Positions 36,104 to 44,724 of a stretch of 64,000 nucleotides of DNA are shown piece after piece (position 1 is the first letter of the stretch; each line of letters begins with the position of its first letter). This DNA comes from Streptomyces sp. NBC_00523. Its GTDB lineage: Bacteria > Actinomycetota > Actinomycetes > Streptomycetales > Streptomycetaceae. The DNA lies in NCBI RefSeq assembly GCF_036346615.1, contig NZ_CP107836.1, positions 1,860,001-1,924,000 of the forward strand, in the 5' to 3' direction. The translations under genes and the position numbers were made by a program. The notes below the pieces were generated by a model, which made no database searches, was not told where the DNA came from, and was given only the letters and a program-made list of their open reading frames with translations.

Positions 36104-38518
36104 ATGAGCGGTCGGGGCAGGCTGGCGCTGGCCGCCTTCGCGGCGACGCTGATGGCGTCCTGTTCGATGCTGCCGCTGGTGGACCCGGTGAGCTGGATCG
36201 TGCAGGCGGCGTTCCTGCTGGCCGTGCAGTGCGGGGTGGGGGCGCTGGGCCGCCGGGTGCCGTTGCCCCGGCTGCTGACGGCAGCCGCCCAGGCGCTGGT
36301 CATGGTGGTGCTGCTGACCGTGGCGTTCGCCCGGGAGCAGGCGGTGGCGGGCGTGCTGCCCGGACCGCAGGCCGTGCGGCAGCTCGTGGACCTGCTGACG
36401 GCCGGCGGGGACGACGTCGGGCAGTACGCGATCCCGGCACCGGCGACCCCGGGCATCCGGCTGATGCTGGTGGGCGGCGTCCTGCTGGTCGGGCTGCTGG
36501 TGGACACGCTGGCGGTGACGTTCCGCAGCGCCGCGCCCGCCGGACTGCCCCTGCTGGCGCTGTACTCGGTGGCCGCCGGGCTGGCGGAGGGCAGTGCGGG
36601 CTGGCTGTGGTTCCTCCTGGCCGCCTGCGGCTATCTGCTGCTCCTGCTGGCCGAGGGGCGCGACCGGCTCTCCCAGTGGGGCCGTGTCTTCGCGGGGGCC
36701 GCGCGGCCCCGGGGCGCTTCGTCCGCCGGGCTCGACAGCACGGGCGGCGGCCGGGCGCTCGCGCCGGTGCGCACGGGGCGCCGGATCGGTGCGGTGGCCC
36801 TCGGGATCGCGCTGGTGGTGCCCGCGGCGCTGCCGGCGCTCGACGGCGGGCTGCTGGGCGGTACGGGCGGCGGGAGCGGCAAGGGGCGCGGGGGCGGCAC
36901 GATCTCCGCGGTGAACCCGCTGGTCTCGCTCCAGGACAACCTCAACCAGCCGGAGAACCGGCAGGTCATGTCGTACCGCACCAACGCGAGCAGCCCGGGC
37001 GACTTCTATCTGCGCATCCTGGCCCTGGACCAGTTCAACGGGAACGAGTGGCGTGCCTCGACGCGCGGGCTCCAGGACGTGCCGAAGCGGCTGCCGGCCC
37101 CGGCCGGTCTCTCCTCGTCCGTCGCGGTCGCGGAGATCAGGTCGACCGTCTCGGCGTCGGCCTCCTACAAGCAGACGTATCTGCCGCTGCCGTACCCGGC
37201 GTCCGAGGTGCGGGTCGGCGGCCGGTGGCGCTTCGAACCGGAGGGGCGCACCCTCGTCGGTGACGACGGGGAGACCACCGGCGGCGCGCAGTACACGGTG
37301 ACCAGCCTCGACGTGCAGCCGACGTCCGACCAGCTCGCCCACGCGGGCGCGGTGCCGCCGGAGCTGCTGCGCGAGTACACGCAGGTGCCCGATTCGCTGC
37401 CGAAGGTCGTCGCGCGGACGGCCGACGAGGTCACGGAGGGGGCCGCCAACTCCTACGAGCGGGCGGTGAAGCTCCAGGACTACTTCTCCACCGACGGCGG
37501 GTTCCGGTACGACACCTCGGTGGACTCCGGTACGGGCAGCGCGGCGATCGCCCGCTTCCTGAAGGACAAGCAGGGCTTCTGCGTCCACTTCTCGTTCACG
37601 ATGGCGGCGATGGCCCGGACGCTGGGCATCCCGGCCCGGGTCGCGGTGGGCTTCACGCCGGGCAGCGCGCAGGCGGACGGTTCGTACTCGGTCGGTCTGC
37701 GCGACGCGCACGCCTGGCCCGAGCTGTACTTCGAGGGGATCGGCTGGACGCGTTTCGAGCCGACGCCGACGCGGGGCTCCGTCCCGGCATACACCCTGCC
37801 CGACGCGCCGTCCGGTGACACGGCGGACCCGGCCCGGCCGGAGGCGGACGCCTCGGCGCCGGCCGCGGCCACGCCGTCCGCTTCGGAGAGCTGCCCGGCG
37901 CAGATGCGCAGGCAGGGCGAGTGCGGGCAGTCGGCGGCGCCCGGTGCGGCCGCGCCGACGGACCCGGGGACGCCGACGGGGACCGTGCTGGGCGTGGCCG
38001 CCGCGGTGGTGCTCGTCCTGGTGCTGCCCCTGCTGCCGATGTTCTGGCGGCTGCGGGCGCGGGCCCGCCGCCTGGGATCCTCGGGCGGCCGCACCCCTGC
38101 CGACGCGACCGCGCGGACGCTGGCCGTGTGGCGGGAGGTCACCGACACGGCGTGGGACCACGGCATTCCCCCGGACGAGGCGCTGACCCCGCGCCGGGCC
38201 GCCGAGCGGCTGGTGCGTCTGGGCCGGCTGGACACGGAGGCGGCGGAGGCGGTGCACCGGGTCGCGGGAGCGGTGGAGCAGGCGCTCTACGCCCGCGAGC
38301 CGCGCCCGGCGTCGGGCCTCGCGGAGGACGCGCAGGCGGTACGGACCGGTCTGGGCCTGTCGTCCGGCCGCCCGGCCCGCCTCCGCGCGCTCCTCGCCCC
38401 CCGCTCGTCCGTCCGGGTGGCCTGGGCCCTCTCGAAGCGCCGGGCATCCCTCTCCGCCCGCTTCCGCCTCCCGCCCCGCCCGGCCTGGACCCGCCGCCCG
38501 TCCCGCCAGGAGGGCTGA
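36104..38518 (+). CDS. Membrane transglutaminase-like protein (TgpA type)
   Basis: 804 residues from ATG at 36104. Six or so membrane helices occupy residues 1-260, a large external region follows, then a transglutaminase core: QGFCVHFSFTMAAMARTLG with Cys at about residue 493, YSVGLRDAHAWPELYF with His at about 536, and WTRFEPTP supplying the acidic residue. After an Ala/Pro linker comes one more helix (residues ~625-650) and a C-terminal DUF4129-like cytoplasmic domain. With MoxR and DUF58 this is a known actinobacterial module, probably acting on envelope proteins or peptides. Confidence 0.93.
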   Translation: MSGRGRLALAAFAATLMASCSMLPLVDPVSWIVQAAFLLAVQCGVGALGRRVPLPRLLTAAAQALVMVVLLTVAFAREQAVAGVLPGPQAVRQLVDLLTAGGDDVGQYAIPAPATPGIRLMLVGGVLLVGLLVDTLAVTFRSAAPAGLPLLALYSVAAGLAEGSAGWLWFLLAACGYLLLLLAEGRDRLSQWGRVFAGAARPRGASSAGLDSTGGGRALAPVRTGRRIGAVALGIALVVPAALPALDGGLLGGTGGGSGKGRGGGTISAVNPLVSLQDNLNQPENRQVMSYRTNASSPGDFYLRILALDQFNGNEWRASTRGLQDVPKRLPAPAGLSSSVAVAEIRSTVSASASYKQTYLPLPYPASEVRVGGRWRFEPEGRTLVGDDGETTGGAQYTVTSLDVQPTSDQLAHAGAVPPELLREYTQVPDSLPKVVARTADEVTEGAANSYERAVKLQDYFSTDGGFRYDTSVDSGTGSAAIARFLKDKQGFCVHFSFTMAAMARTLGIPARVAVGFTPGSAQADGSYSVGLRDAHAWPELYFEGIGWTRFEPTPTRGSVPAYTLPDAPSGDTADPARPEADASAPAAATPSASESCPAQMRRQGECGQSAAPGAAAPTDPGTPTGTVLGVAAAVVLVLVLPLLPMFWRLRARARRLGSSGGRTPADATARTLAVWREVTDTAWDHGIPPDEALTPRRAAERLVRLGRLDTEAAEAVHRVAGAVEQALYAREPRPASGLAEDAQAVRTGLGLSSGRPARLRALLAPRSSVRVAWALSKRRASLSARFRLPPRPAWTRRPSRQEG

Positions 38519-38627
38519 GGGGGTCGCGGGCGGCCCGGGTCTTTCGGGGGGCCGCCGCCCCGGGCCGAACGGTGGTCACCCCGGCCCGGAACGGCCGCCG
38601 CGCAGCCGCAACGTCCCGCGCACGCGA

Positions 38628-38658
38628 AAGGGCGGCCGCTCACATCGCGGCCGCCCTT
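38628..38658. terminator. Bidirectional terminator hairpin
   Basis: A 12-base perfect stem, AAGGGCGGCCGC (38628-38639) and GCGGCCGCCCTT (38647-38658), lies between the convergent transglutaminase and DUF3040 genes. On the minus strand it runs into TTTCGC. Confidence 0.78.
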
Positions 38659-38677
38659 CAGCTGAAGCGTTCTGTGT

Positions 38678-39076
38678 CTACTGTCCCTGCTCGTCGCGGC
38701 GGCGTTGCCACCGCTGTTCGATCCGGTTCATCACGGACCGGCGCTGGCGGGACTGCCTGCGGTCACCCGCACCACCGGTGCGCACCGACTGCTGTTCGCC
38801 CGGCTTGGGCGCCTTGCGCCATCCCGTGACCGCGAGCACCGCGCAGCCCAGCATGACGAGGAAGCCCACCACGCTGATCCAGATCTGCTGAGCGACCATT
38901 CCAGCCATGAGGAGCGCGATACCCACCAGAAAGCCAGCGATCGCCTGGTAGACCCGTCGCCGGGTGTACGTACGCAGCCCACTTCCCTCGAGCGCTGTCG
39001 CGAACTTGGGATCTTCGGCGTACAGCGCTCGCTCCATTTGCTCGAGCATTCGCTGCTCGTGCTCCGAGAGCGGCAC
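38678..39076 (-). CDS. DUF3040 small membrane protein
   Basis: 132 residues, GTG start with GAGGAGG upstream. The DUF3040 opening MPLSEHEQRMLEQMERAL is followed by two adjacent membrane helices (residues ~42-62 and ~66-84) and a basic, Gln/Arg-rich C-terminus. The family is confined to actinobacteria; its function is unknown. Proximity to the division cluster in many genomes suggests an envelope role, but that is inference. Confidence 0.9.
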   Translation of the reverse strand: MPLSEHEQRMLEQMERALYAEDPKFATALEGSGLRTYTRRRVYQAIAGFLVGIALLMAGMVAQQIWISVVGFLVMLGCAVLAVTGWRKAPKPGEQQSVRTGGAGDRRQSRQRRSVMNRIEQRWQRRRDEQGQ

Positions 39077-39343
39077 GGAGTCCTCCTCGTCGTCGGCCGC
39101 GGGGGGCGGCCGGTATGCGGCCCTTCCAGGATAGGCAGGGAATCGCCCCCGTGAAACCCGCCCTCATTGCCAAACTGCCAGTCCGGGCCGCCACGACGGC
39201 TCGGTTGCTGAGTTGATTCCCCAACCTCCGATCCGTCATGCCGGATGGTGTCCCCCGATCATACGGGGCCGGAGCGCCGAACGGGGCGGTCGGTGCGTAC
39301 TCCGTCTGCCGCTGCGTCGCTGATCAGCCGCGCTCCCGCCGGT
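39077..39343. other. Gene-free stretch upstream of DUF3040
   Basis: It should carry the DUF3040 promoter on the minus strand. No open frame with good codon usage and no RNA motif is seen. Confidence 0.4.
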
Positions 39344-39359
39344 AACCCCCCGGGGGGTT
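39344..39359 (-). terminator. Palindrome at the methyltransferase stop codon
   Basis: AACCCCCCGGGGGGTT is a perfect 16-base palindrome that begins at the stop codon of the minus-strand methyltransferase. It could end transcription, but has no loop and no T run. Confidence 0.35.
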
Positions 39360-40117
39360 CAGCCCCGCTTGGTGCCCAGGACGTGCAGCTGGGTGGCCAC
39401 GGAGTGGAACGCGGGCAGTTCGGCGGCGGCGGCCTCCAGCCGGAGCAGGGCCTCCATCGCGCCCGGCTCGGTGTCCACCAGGACCCCGGGGACGAGGTCG
39501 GCGAAGACCCGGACCCCGTGCACGGCGCCCACCTCGACGTCGGCGGCGGTGACCAGCTCGGCCAGCTGCTCGGCCGTGTACCGGCGGGGCATCGGGTCCC
39601 CGTCGCCCCACCGGCCCTCCCGGTCGCCCAGCGCGTGCCGCGCCTCGTTGAAGTGGCCGGCCAGCGCGCGGGCCAGGACGGCGCCGCCGAGCCCGGCGGC
39701 CAGCAGGCTGAGCGCCCCGGCCGGACGGAGGGCCTCCACCGCGTGCCGTACGCCCTCGGCGGGGTCGTCCACGTACTCCAGGACGCCGTGGCAGAGCACC
39801 GCGTCGTAGCCCCCGCGCTCGACCACGTCGAACAGGCCGAGGATGTCGCCCTGCACCCCGTGCACCCGGTCGGCGACCCCGGCCTCGGCGGCGCGGCGCT
39901 CCAGCGCGAAGAGCGCGTTGGGGCTGGGGTCGACCACGGTGACCCGGTGGCCGAGACGGGCGGCGGGCACCGCGAAGTTGCCCGTGCCGCCGCCGGTGTC
40001 CAGCACGTCCAGGGCGTCCCGGCCGGTCGCCTTGACCCGGCGGTCGAGGGCGTCCTTCAGGACCTCCCAGACCACGGCGGTACGGAGGGAGGCACGGGGG
40101 CGCAGCGGGTCGGACAC
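39359..40117 (-). CDS. SAM-dependent class I methyltransferase
   Basis: 252 residues, GTG start with GAGGAG 9 bases upstream. Motif I is LDVLDTGGGTGNFAVPAARLG (SAM-binding), motif II TVVDPSPNAL, and YDAVLCHGVLEYVDDP is the post-motif typical of UbiE/SmtA-like enzymes. The substrate is not predictable; the nearest family resemblance is to SmtA/CmoM-like methyltransferases. Next on the same strand upstream is the HEPN gene, with 97 bases between, so cotranscription is possible. Confidence 0.9.
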   Translation of the reverse strand: MSDPLRPRASLRTAVVWEVLKDALDRRVKATGRDALDVLDTGGGTGNFAVPAARLGHRVTVVDPSPNALFALERRAAEAGVADRVHGVQGDILGLFDVVERGGYDAVLCHGVLEYVDDPAEGVRHAVEALRPAGALSLLAAGLGGAVLARALAGHFNEARHALGDREGRWGDGDPMPRRYTAEQLAELVTAADVEVGAVHGVRVFADLVPGVLVDTEPGAMEALLRLEAAAAELPAFHSVATQLHVLGTKRG

Positions 40118-40214
40118 GGCAGTTGACTCCTCGGCACGGGCCGCCCGGGGGCGGAGCGTGAACAGCGCAGGTAACAGGTACCGCCCACCCTATGGCCTGG
40201 CGCCGTCCACGCGG

Positions 40215-40742
40215 TCACCCCGCGTCGGGCCGCTCCCCGCGCGGCTGGGGCAGCACCGGCTGGAGCACGAGCAGCCGTTCCACGAGGCGCAGGAACATGG
40301 CGGCGTCGCGCAGCAGGTCGTCGGCCTGCCGCCGGCTGGCCGCGCCGGGTATGCCCGCCTCGGCACGGGCCCGCCGGGCGGCACCGGAGGCGAAGAGGGC
40401 GCTCCACTCGGCGAGCTCGGGGGCCAGCTCCGGAAGGATCTCCCAGGCGCTGCGGATCGGTTCTTTGCGCCGCCGCACGGGCTCGGGGCGGGCCCGTGCG
40501 GCCAGGACGGCGGCCGCGGTGCGCAGGGCGGCGAGGTGGGCGGTGGCGTACCGCTCGTTGGGCACGGAGAGGACAGCTGCCTCGTCCAGGCCGGCGCGGG
40601 CCTGGGTGAGGAGATCGAGGGCGGCGGGCGGTGCGGTGGTGCGCCGGACGACGGGGTGGACATCGCGGGCCGGGCCGGTCGGTGAGGGAGCAGGGCCGTC
40701 TGCGCGGCGTCGCGGGGCGGCGGCTGCGGACGAGTGGGCCAT
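40215..40742 (-). CDS. SAV_6107-type HEPN domain protein
   Basis: 175 residues from ATG at 40742, which has a near-perfect AGGAGGT 7 bases upstream. The first ~45 residues are an Ala/Pro/Arg-rich tail. The rest is helical: LDLLTQARAGLDEAA, then ERYATAHLAALRTAAAVLAA, and a C-terminal AMFLRLVERLLVLQPVLP helix. This matches the HEPN group named after S. avermitilis SAV_6107. RYATAH fits the R-x4-H signature that HEPN ribonucleases use for catalysis. No toxin-antitoxin nucleotidyltransferase partner lies nearby. A ribonuclease role is therefore only a possibility. Confidence 0.85.
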   Translation of the reverse strand: MAHSSAAAAPRRRADGPAPSPTGPARDVHPVVRRTTAPPAALDLLTQARAGLDEAAVLSVPNERYATAHLAALRTAAAVLAARARPEPVRRRKEPIRSAWEILPELAPELAEWSALFASGAARRARAEAGIPGAASRRQADDLLRDAAMFLRLVERLLVLQPVLPQPRGERPDAG

Positions 40743-40841
40743 GACAGAACCTCCTGTCTCGGTAACGGCTCTGTGGCCGTCTGTATCCATCGTGACGGCC
40801 CCCACTGACAATCGACCCGGACACCCGTCTGACCTGGGCTT

Positions 40842-40870
40842 TTGCTTCGATCGCGAGTTCGGGCTACTTT
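40842..40870 (+). promoter_or_regulatory. Promoter of the ABC/Pip/TetR operon
   Basis: TTGCTT (40842-40847) and TACTTT (40865-40870) are separated by 17 bases. Transcription would start near 40877, inside the inverted repeat that follows. Confidence 0.55.
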
Positions 40871-40874
40871 TTGG

Positions 40875-40888
40875 ACTGACCAGTCAGT
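40875..40888. promoter_or_regulatory. Probable TetR-family operator
   Basis: ACTGAC-CA-GTCAGT is a perfect 6+6 inverted repeat with a 2-base centre, the usual form of TetR-family operators. It overlaps the predicted transcription start, and the operon's third gene is a TetR regulator, so autorepression is likely. Confidence 0.65.
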
Positions 40889-40908
40889 GCAAATGAGGGG
40901 TGGGGTGC

Positions 40909-41676
40909 GTGGAGAGTCCGCACGGGGCGGCCGTCACCGCCGAGGACCTGGGGCTCGAAGGGCCGCGCGGCTGGGCCTTCCGGGGGGTGGGCCTCCGCGC
41001 GGAGCCCGGCGCCCTGATCGCCGTCGAGGGCCCGTCCGGCTCCGGGCGTACCTGTCTACTGCTCGCCCTCACCGGCCGTATGCGCCCCACCGAGGGCGAG
41101 GCCGCGACCGCCGGCCTCGCCCTGCCGCGCCGGGCCGCCGCCGTCCGCCGCGTCACGGCCCTGGGCCCGGTGCCCGGGGTCAGCGAGCTGGACCCGGCGT
41201 TCACGGTCGCCGAGCACCTGCGCGAGCGGGCCCTGCTCCTGCGCCGCTACGACGGCTCCCCGCGCGCCCTGCTGCGCCGCCCCCGTGAGCGGGCCGCCGC
41301 CGCCCGGGCCCGGATCGACGCCGCCCTGGAGGCCGCCGGGCTCGACCCCGCCACGCTGCCCAAGGCCGAGCGCACCGCCGTACGTGATCTGGAGCGGACC
41401 GAGGCGCTGCGGCTGTCCGTGGCTCTCGCGCTCATGGGCCGGCCCCGGCTGCTCGCGGTGGACGACACCGATCTGAAGCTGTCCGACGCCGAGCGCGCCG
41501 AGGTCTGGGAGCTGCTGCGCTCCGTGGCCGCCGCCGGCACCACCGTCCTGGCCGTCTGCAGCGAAGCCCCCGAGGACGCCGTCACCGTACGCACGGGCAC
41601 CGCCCCGGAAACCACCGAAGCCAGCACCCACGAGGAGGAACCGGCCGATGCGTTCGCCGAGACTGGCCGCGCTTGA
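40909..41676 (+). CDS. Degenerate ABC-type ATP-binding protein
   Basis: 255 residues from GTG at 40909 (GAGGGG 8 bases upstream). The layout is that of an ABC ATPase, but key residues differ. Walker A reads GPSGSGRT, with Arg for the invariant Lys. The Walker B region LLAVDDTDLKLSD has Asp-Asp where Asp-Glu is expected. The LSGGQ signature is replaced by a segment around LERTEALRLSVALAL. It may bind nucleotide weakly or serve as a structural partner. The last 29 bases overlap the Pip gene, so the two proteins are probably translated together and interact at the membrane. Confidence 0.82.
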   Translation: MESPHGAAVTAEDLGLEGPRGWAFRGVGLRAEPGALIAVEGPSGSGRTCLLLALTGRMRPTEGEAATAGLALPRRAAAVRRVTALGPVPGVSELDPAFTVAEHLRERALLLRRYDGSPRALLRRPRERAAAARARIDAALEAAGLDPATLPKAERTAVRDLERTEALRLSVALALMGRPRLLAVDDTDLKLSDAERAEVWELLRSVAAAGTTVLAVCSEAPEDAVTVRTGTAPETTEASTHEEEPADAFAETGRA

Positions 41677-43735
41677 GCTGAGGCGCTTCGGCAGGGGGCG
41701 GCTGCCGCGCGCCGCCCTCGCCGCGCTCCTGCTGCTCCCCCTGCTCTACGGCGCCCTGTACCTGTGGTCCTTCTGGGACCCGTACGGACGCCTCGACCGC
41801 ATCCCGGTCGCCCTGGTCAACGACGACAAGGGCGCCACCGCCGACGGCAAGCGCCTCACGGCGGGCGATCAGATCACCGGCAAGCTCCTCGAATCGAAGA
41901 CCTTCGACTGGCACGAGGTGAGCGCCGAGGAGGCGGACCGGGGCGTCGAGGACGGCACGTACTACCTCTCGCTGCGCATGCCCGCGGACTTCAGCGCGCG
42001 CATCGCCTCCAGCGCCGGTGACTCCCCCGAGACCGGCGCGCTCCAGGTGCGGACCAACGACGCGAACAACTACATCGTCGGGCAGATATCCCGGACGGTG
42101 TTCTCCGAGGTCCGCACGGCCGCGTCCGCGAACGCCTCGCGCGGGTTCCTCGACCGGATCTTCATCAGCTTCTCCGATCTGCACGACCAGACGGCGAAGG
42201 CGGCGAAGGGCGCGGCCGACCTCAGGGACGGGACCGGCAAGGCGAAGAAGGGCTCGAAGGACCTCGCGGACGGGCTGAAGGACGCCAAGAAGGGCAGCAG
42301 CAAGCTGTCCGGCGGGATCGTGAAGCTCGACAAGGGCGCGGGCGACCTGGAGACCGGCTCGCGCCAGGTCGCCGACGGCACCCAGCTCCTCGCCGACAAG
42401 GTCAACGGTGTCGCCGCCGACGTGCGCCCGTTCCTGAAGGACAACGGGAAGGCCATCGGCGACACCGCCCGGCTGGTCGCCGACACCTCGAAGACCGTAC
42501 GGGACAATCTGGACCTGCTCGTGAAGGCGGCGCCCACCGCCGCCACCGCCGCGCACACCGCCGCCGACGACCTCACCGAGATCCACCGCACCCGCTGCGA
42601 GGAGCAGCCGGTCCCCGACCCCACCGTCTGCCCGCCGCTGAAGCGGGCCGTGACGGCGGCGGACGACGTCGCCGCCGTGGCCGACGACGTGAACGCCCTG
42701 GTCAAGAATCAGAACGGGGACCTGAAGAAGCTGCGCACCCAGCTGACCACGCTGGAGAAGCAGGCGAAGGCACTCGCCGCGCGCTCCCCGCACCTGGACG
42801 AGGACCTGGAAGCCGCGGTCAAGAAGGTCAACGCGCTGAACACCGGCGCGCACAAGGTCGCCACCGGCGCGGACCGGCTGCACACCGGGCTGGGCACGGC
42901 GAAGACCGGCTCGTCCGACCTGGACACGGGCGTCGGCAAGCTCAAGAAGGGCGCCGACAGCCTCGACAAGGGCCTGGTCCGCCTGAAGGACGGGTCCACC
43001 ACGCTCGCCCAGGGGCTCGGCGACGGCGTCGGCAAGATCCCCGACTACGGGAAGAAGGACCGCGACGCCCGTACGGAGGTCATGGCCGACCCCGTACGAC
43101 TGGCCTCGCAGTCGCTGCACTCCGCCCCGAACTACGGCACCGGCTTCGCGCCCTACTTCATCCCGCTCTCCCTCTGGGTCGGCGCGATGGTGGCGTACAT
43201 GCTGATCCAGCCGCTCAGCAGGCGCGCCCTGGCCGCCGGGGCACCGGCCTGGCGGATCGCCCTGGCGGGCTGGCTGCCGGTGGCCGGGATCGGGCTGCTC
43301 CAGACGGCCGCGCTGATGTCCGTCCTGCACTGGGGCCCCGGCCTGGACATGGCGCACACCGGCGGGACGCTCGGCTTCCTGGCGCTGGTCACCTGCTGCT
43401 TCGCGGCGATCGTGCAGTGGCTGAACGCCTGCTTCGGCGCGGCGGGGCGCATCCTCGTCCTCGCGCTGCTGATGCTCCAGCTGACCTCGGCCGGCGGCAC
43501 CTACCCCGTACAGACCAGTCCCGGCTTCTTCAACGCGATCCACCCGTACCTGCCGATGAGCTACGTCGTGGAGGGGCTGCGCCGGCTCATCACGGGCGGC
43601 GGGCTCGGCCCGGTCTGGCAGGGCTGCGCCGTGCTCGCGGCCTTCACCGCCGGGGCGCTCGCGCTGACCGCCCTGTCGGCCCGCCGCAAGCAGATGTGGA
43701 CACTGGAGCGGCTGCATCCGGAGCTGAGCCTGTGA
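41648..43735 (+). CDS. YhgE/Pip-family membrane protein (ABC-2 permease-like)
   Basis: 695 residues; ATG at 41648 with AGGAGG upstream. One N-terminal helix (ALLLLPLLYGALYLW) is followed by a large external region (~residues 45-490), then about five helices ending the protein. The external part contains IPVALVNDDKGA, the Pip opening motif, and long helical repeats of the kind KLSGGIVKLDKGAGDLETGS and LHTGLGTAKTGSSDLDTG, an 11/7-residue pattern typical of Pip (phage infection protein) and EsaA-like coiled coils. Function in actinobacteria is unknown; an efflux or export role is inferred from the permease fold and TetR control. Confidence 0.92.
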   Translation: MRSPRLAALELRRFGRGRLPRAALAALLLLPLLYGALYLWSFWDPYGRLDRIPVALVNDDKGATADGKRLTAGDQITGKLLESKTFDWHEVSAEEADRGVEDGTYYLSLRMPADFSARIASSAGDSPETGALQVRTNDANNYIVGQISRTVFSEVRTAASANASRGFLDRIFISFSDLHDQTAKAAKGAADLRDGTGKAKKGSKDLADGLKDAKKGSSKLSGGIVKLDKGAGDLETGSRQVADGTQLLADKVNGVAADVRPFLKDNGKAIGDTARLVADTSKTVRDNLDLLVKAAPTAATAAHTAADDLTEIHRTRCEEQPVPDPTVCPPLKRAVTAADDVAAVADDVNALVKNQNGDLKKLRTQLTTLEKQAKALAARSPHLDEDLEAAVKKVNALNTGAHKVATGADRLHTGLGTAKTGSSDLDTGVGKLKKGADSLDKGLVRLKDGSTTLAQGLGDGVGKIPDYGKKDRDARTEVMADPVRLASQSLHSAPNYGTGFAPYFIPLSLWVGAMVAYMLIQPLSRRALAAGAPAWRIALAGWLPVAGIGLLQTAALMSVLHWGPGLDMAHTGGTLGFLALVTCCFAAIVQWLNACFGAAGRILVLALLMLQLTSAGGTYPVQTSPGFFNAIHPYLPMSYVVEGLRRLITGGGLGPVWQGCAVLAAFTAGALALTALSARRKQMWTLERLHPELSL

Positions 43736-43764
43736 CCGTGCCGGGACCTGTGAGAATCAGGTCC

Positions 43765-44376
43765 ATGGAAAGCAGTAGCAGCACGCGCCGCCAGGCCACC
43801 CGGCAGAGGCTCTACGAAGCGGCCGTCACGCTCATCGCCGAGAAGGGCTTCTCGGCGACCACGGTGGACGAGATCGCCGACCGGGCCGGGGTCGCCAAGG
43901 GCACGGTCTACTACAACTTCAAGAGCAAGACCGAGCTCTTCGAGGAGCTGCTGCGCCACGGCGTCGGTCTGCTCACCTCCTCGCTGCGCGCGGCGGCCGA
44001 GGAGACCGGCGCCCGCGGCGGCAGCCGGGTCGAGGCGCTGGACGCCATGATCCGGGCCGGTCTGGTCTTCATCGACCGCTACCCGGCCTTCACCCAGCTG
44101 TACGTGGCCGAGCTCTGGCGCACCAACCGCGCCTGGCAGTCCACGCTGCTGGTGGTGCGCCGCGAGGCGGTCGCCGTGGTGGAGGGCGTCATCGCGGAGG
44201 GCGTGGCGAACGGCGAGCTGAGCGAGGAGATCGACGTGCCGCTGACGGCGGCGGCGCTCGTCGGGATGGTGCTCGTGGCGGCGCTCGACTGGCAGGCGTT
44301 CCAGCCGGAGCGCTCGATCGACGACGTGCACTCGGCGCTGTCCCTGCTGCTGCGCGGCCGCGTCAGCGGGCACTGA
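43765..44376 (+). CDS. TetR-family transcriptional regulator
   Basis: 203 residues from ATG at 43765; a GTG at 43732 overlapping the Pip stop (GTGA) is an alternative start. The N-terminal helix-turn-helix is complete: TRQRLYEAAVTLIAEKGFSA followed by TTVDEIADRAGVAKGTVYYNFKSK (split here into two parts), and the C-terminal ligand domain is helical. It is the third gene of its operon and very likely binds ACTGAC-CA-GTCAGT at 40875-40888. The inducing ligand is unknown. Confidence 0.93.
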   Translation: MESSSSTRRQATRQRLYEAAVTLIAEKGFSATTVDEIADRAGVAKGTVYYNFKSKTELFEELLRHGVGLLTSSLRAAAEETGARGGSRVEALDAMIRAGLVFIDRYPAFTQLYVAELWRTNRAWQSTLLVVRREAVAVVEGVIAEGVANGELSEEIDVPLTAAALVGMVLVAALDWQAFQPERSIDDVHSALSLLLRGRVSGH

Positions 44377-44724
44377 GGAAGCACCGCACGCACGAAGGCG
44401 CCGGTCGCGCGTGGCCCGTCCCCCGAGCCCGCCCGACCGGCGCCTTCCGTGCTGCCGGAGGACCGTCCCCCGTGACCCCGTGTCCCCCGTGGTCCCGAAG
44501 TCCTCCGCCGCGCACCCCCGTTCGGAAGGGAGGTGCCGCCCCGCCCCGCCGCCCCGTGCCGGCGGTGGCGGGGCGGCGCCCCTTCCGTGGACACCCACTC
44601 TGCCGTTCCGGCAGGTCACGGCCCATCCGTACGGCTACTCATCCCGCGCACTGAGTACGTGTACTCAGAGCCGGGTTTCCCGCGCCCTGCCGGAAGACAA
44701 GACCCGCTGGCTACGATCGCCTGC
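44377..44724 (+). other. Gene-free stretch after tetR with terminator hairpins
   Basis: The first part holds the terminator at 44394-44447. A second GC-rich inverted repeat (GCCGCCCCGCC with GGCGGGGCGGC) lies at about 44538-44580. The last bases carry the -10-like TACGAT at 44712-44717 for the next gene. No reading frame here is convincing. Confidence 0.5.
44394..44447 (+). terminator. Terminator of the ABC/Pip/TetR operon
   Basis: Fourteen-base perfect arms, GAAGGCGCCGGTCG (44394-44407) and CGACCGGCGCCTTC (44434-44447), start 17 bases after the tetR stop. The 26-base loop is unusually long. Confidence 0.7.

Noticed and set aside
35240..38257. Minus-strand open frame opposite the DUF58 and transglutaminase genes
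   Set aside because: The plus-strand genes have intact motifs and coupled starts; this frame has only Arg/Pro-rich sequence.
40118..40214. Possible partner gene for the HEPN protein
   Set aside because: The 97-base gap and flanks hold no small frame with a start, ribosome binding site or nucleotidyltransferase motif.
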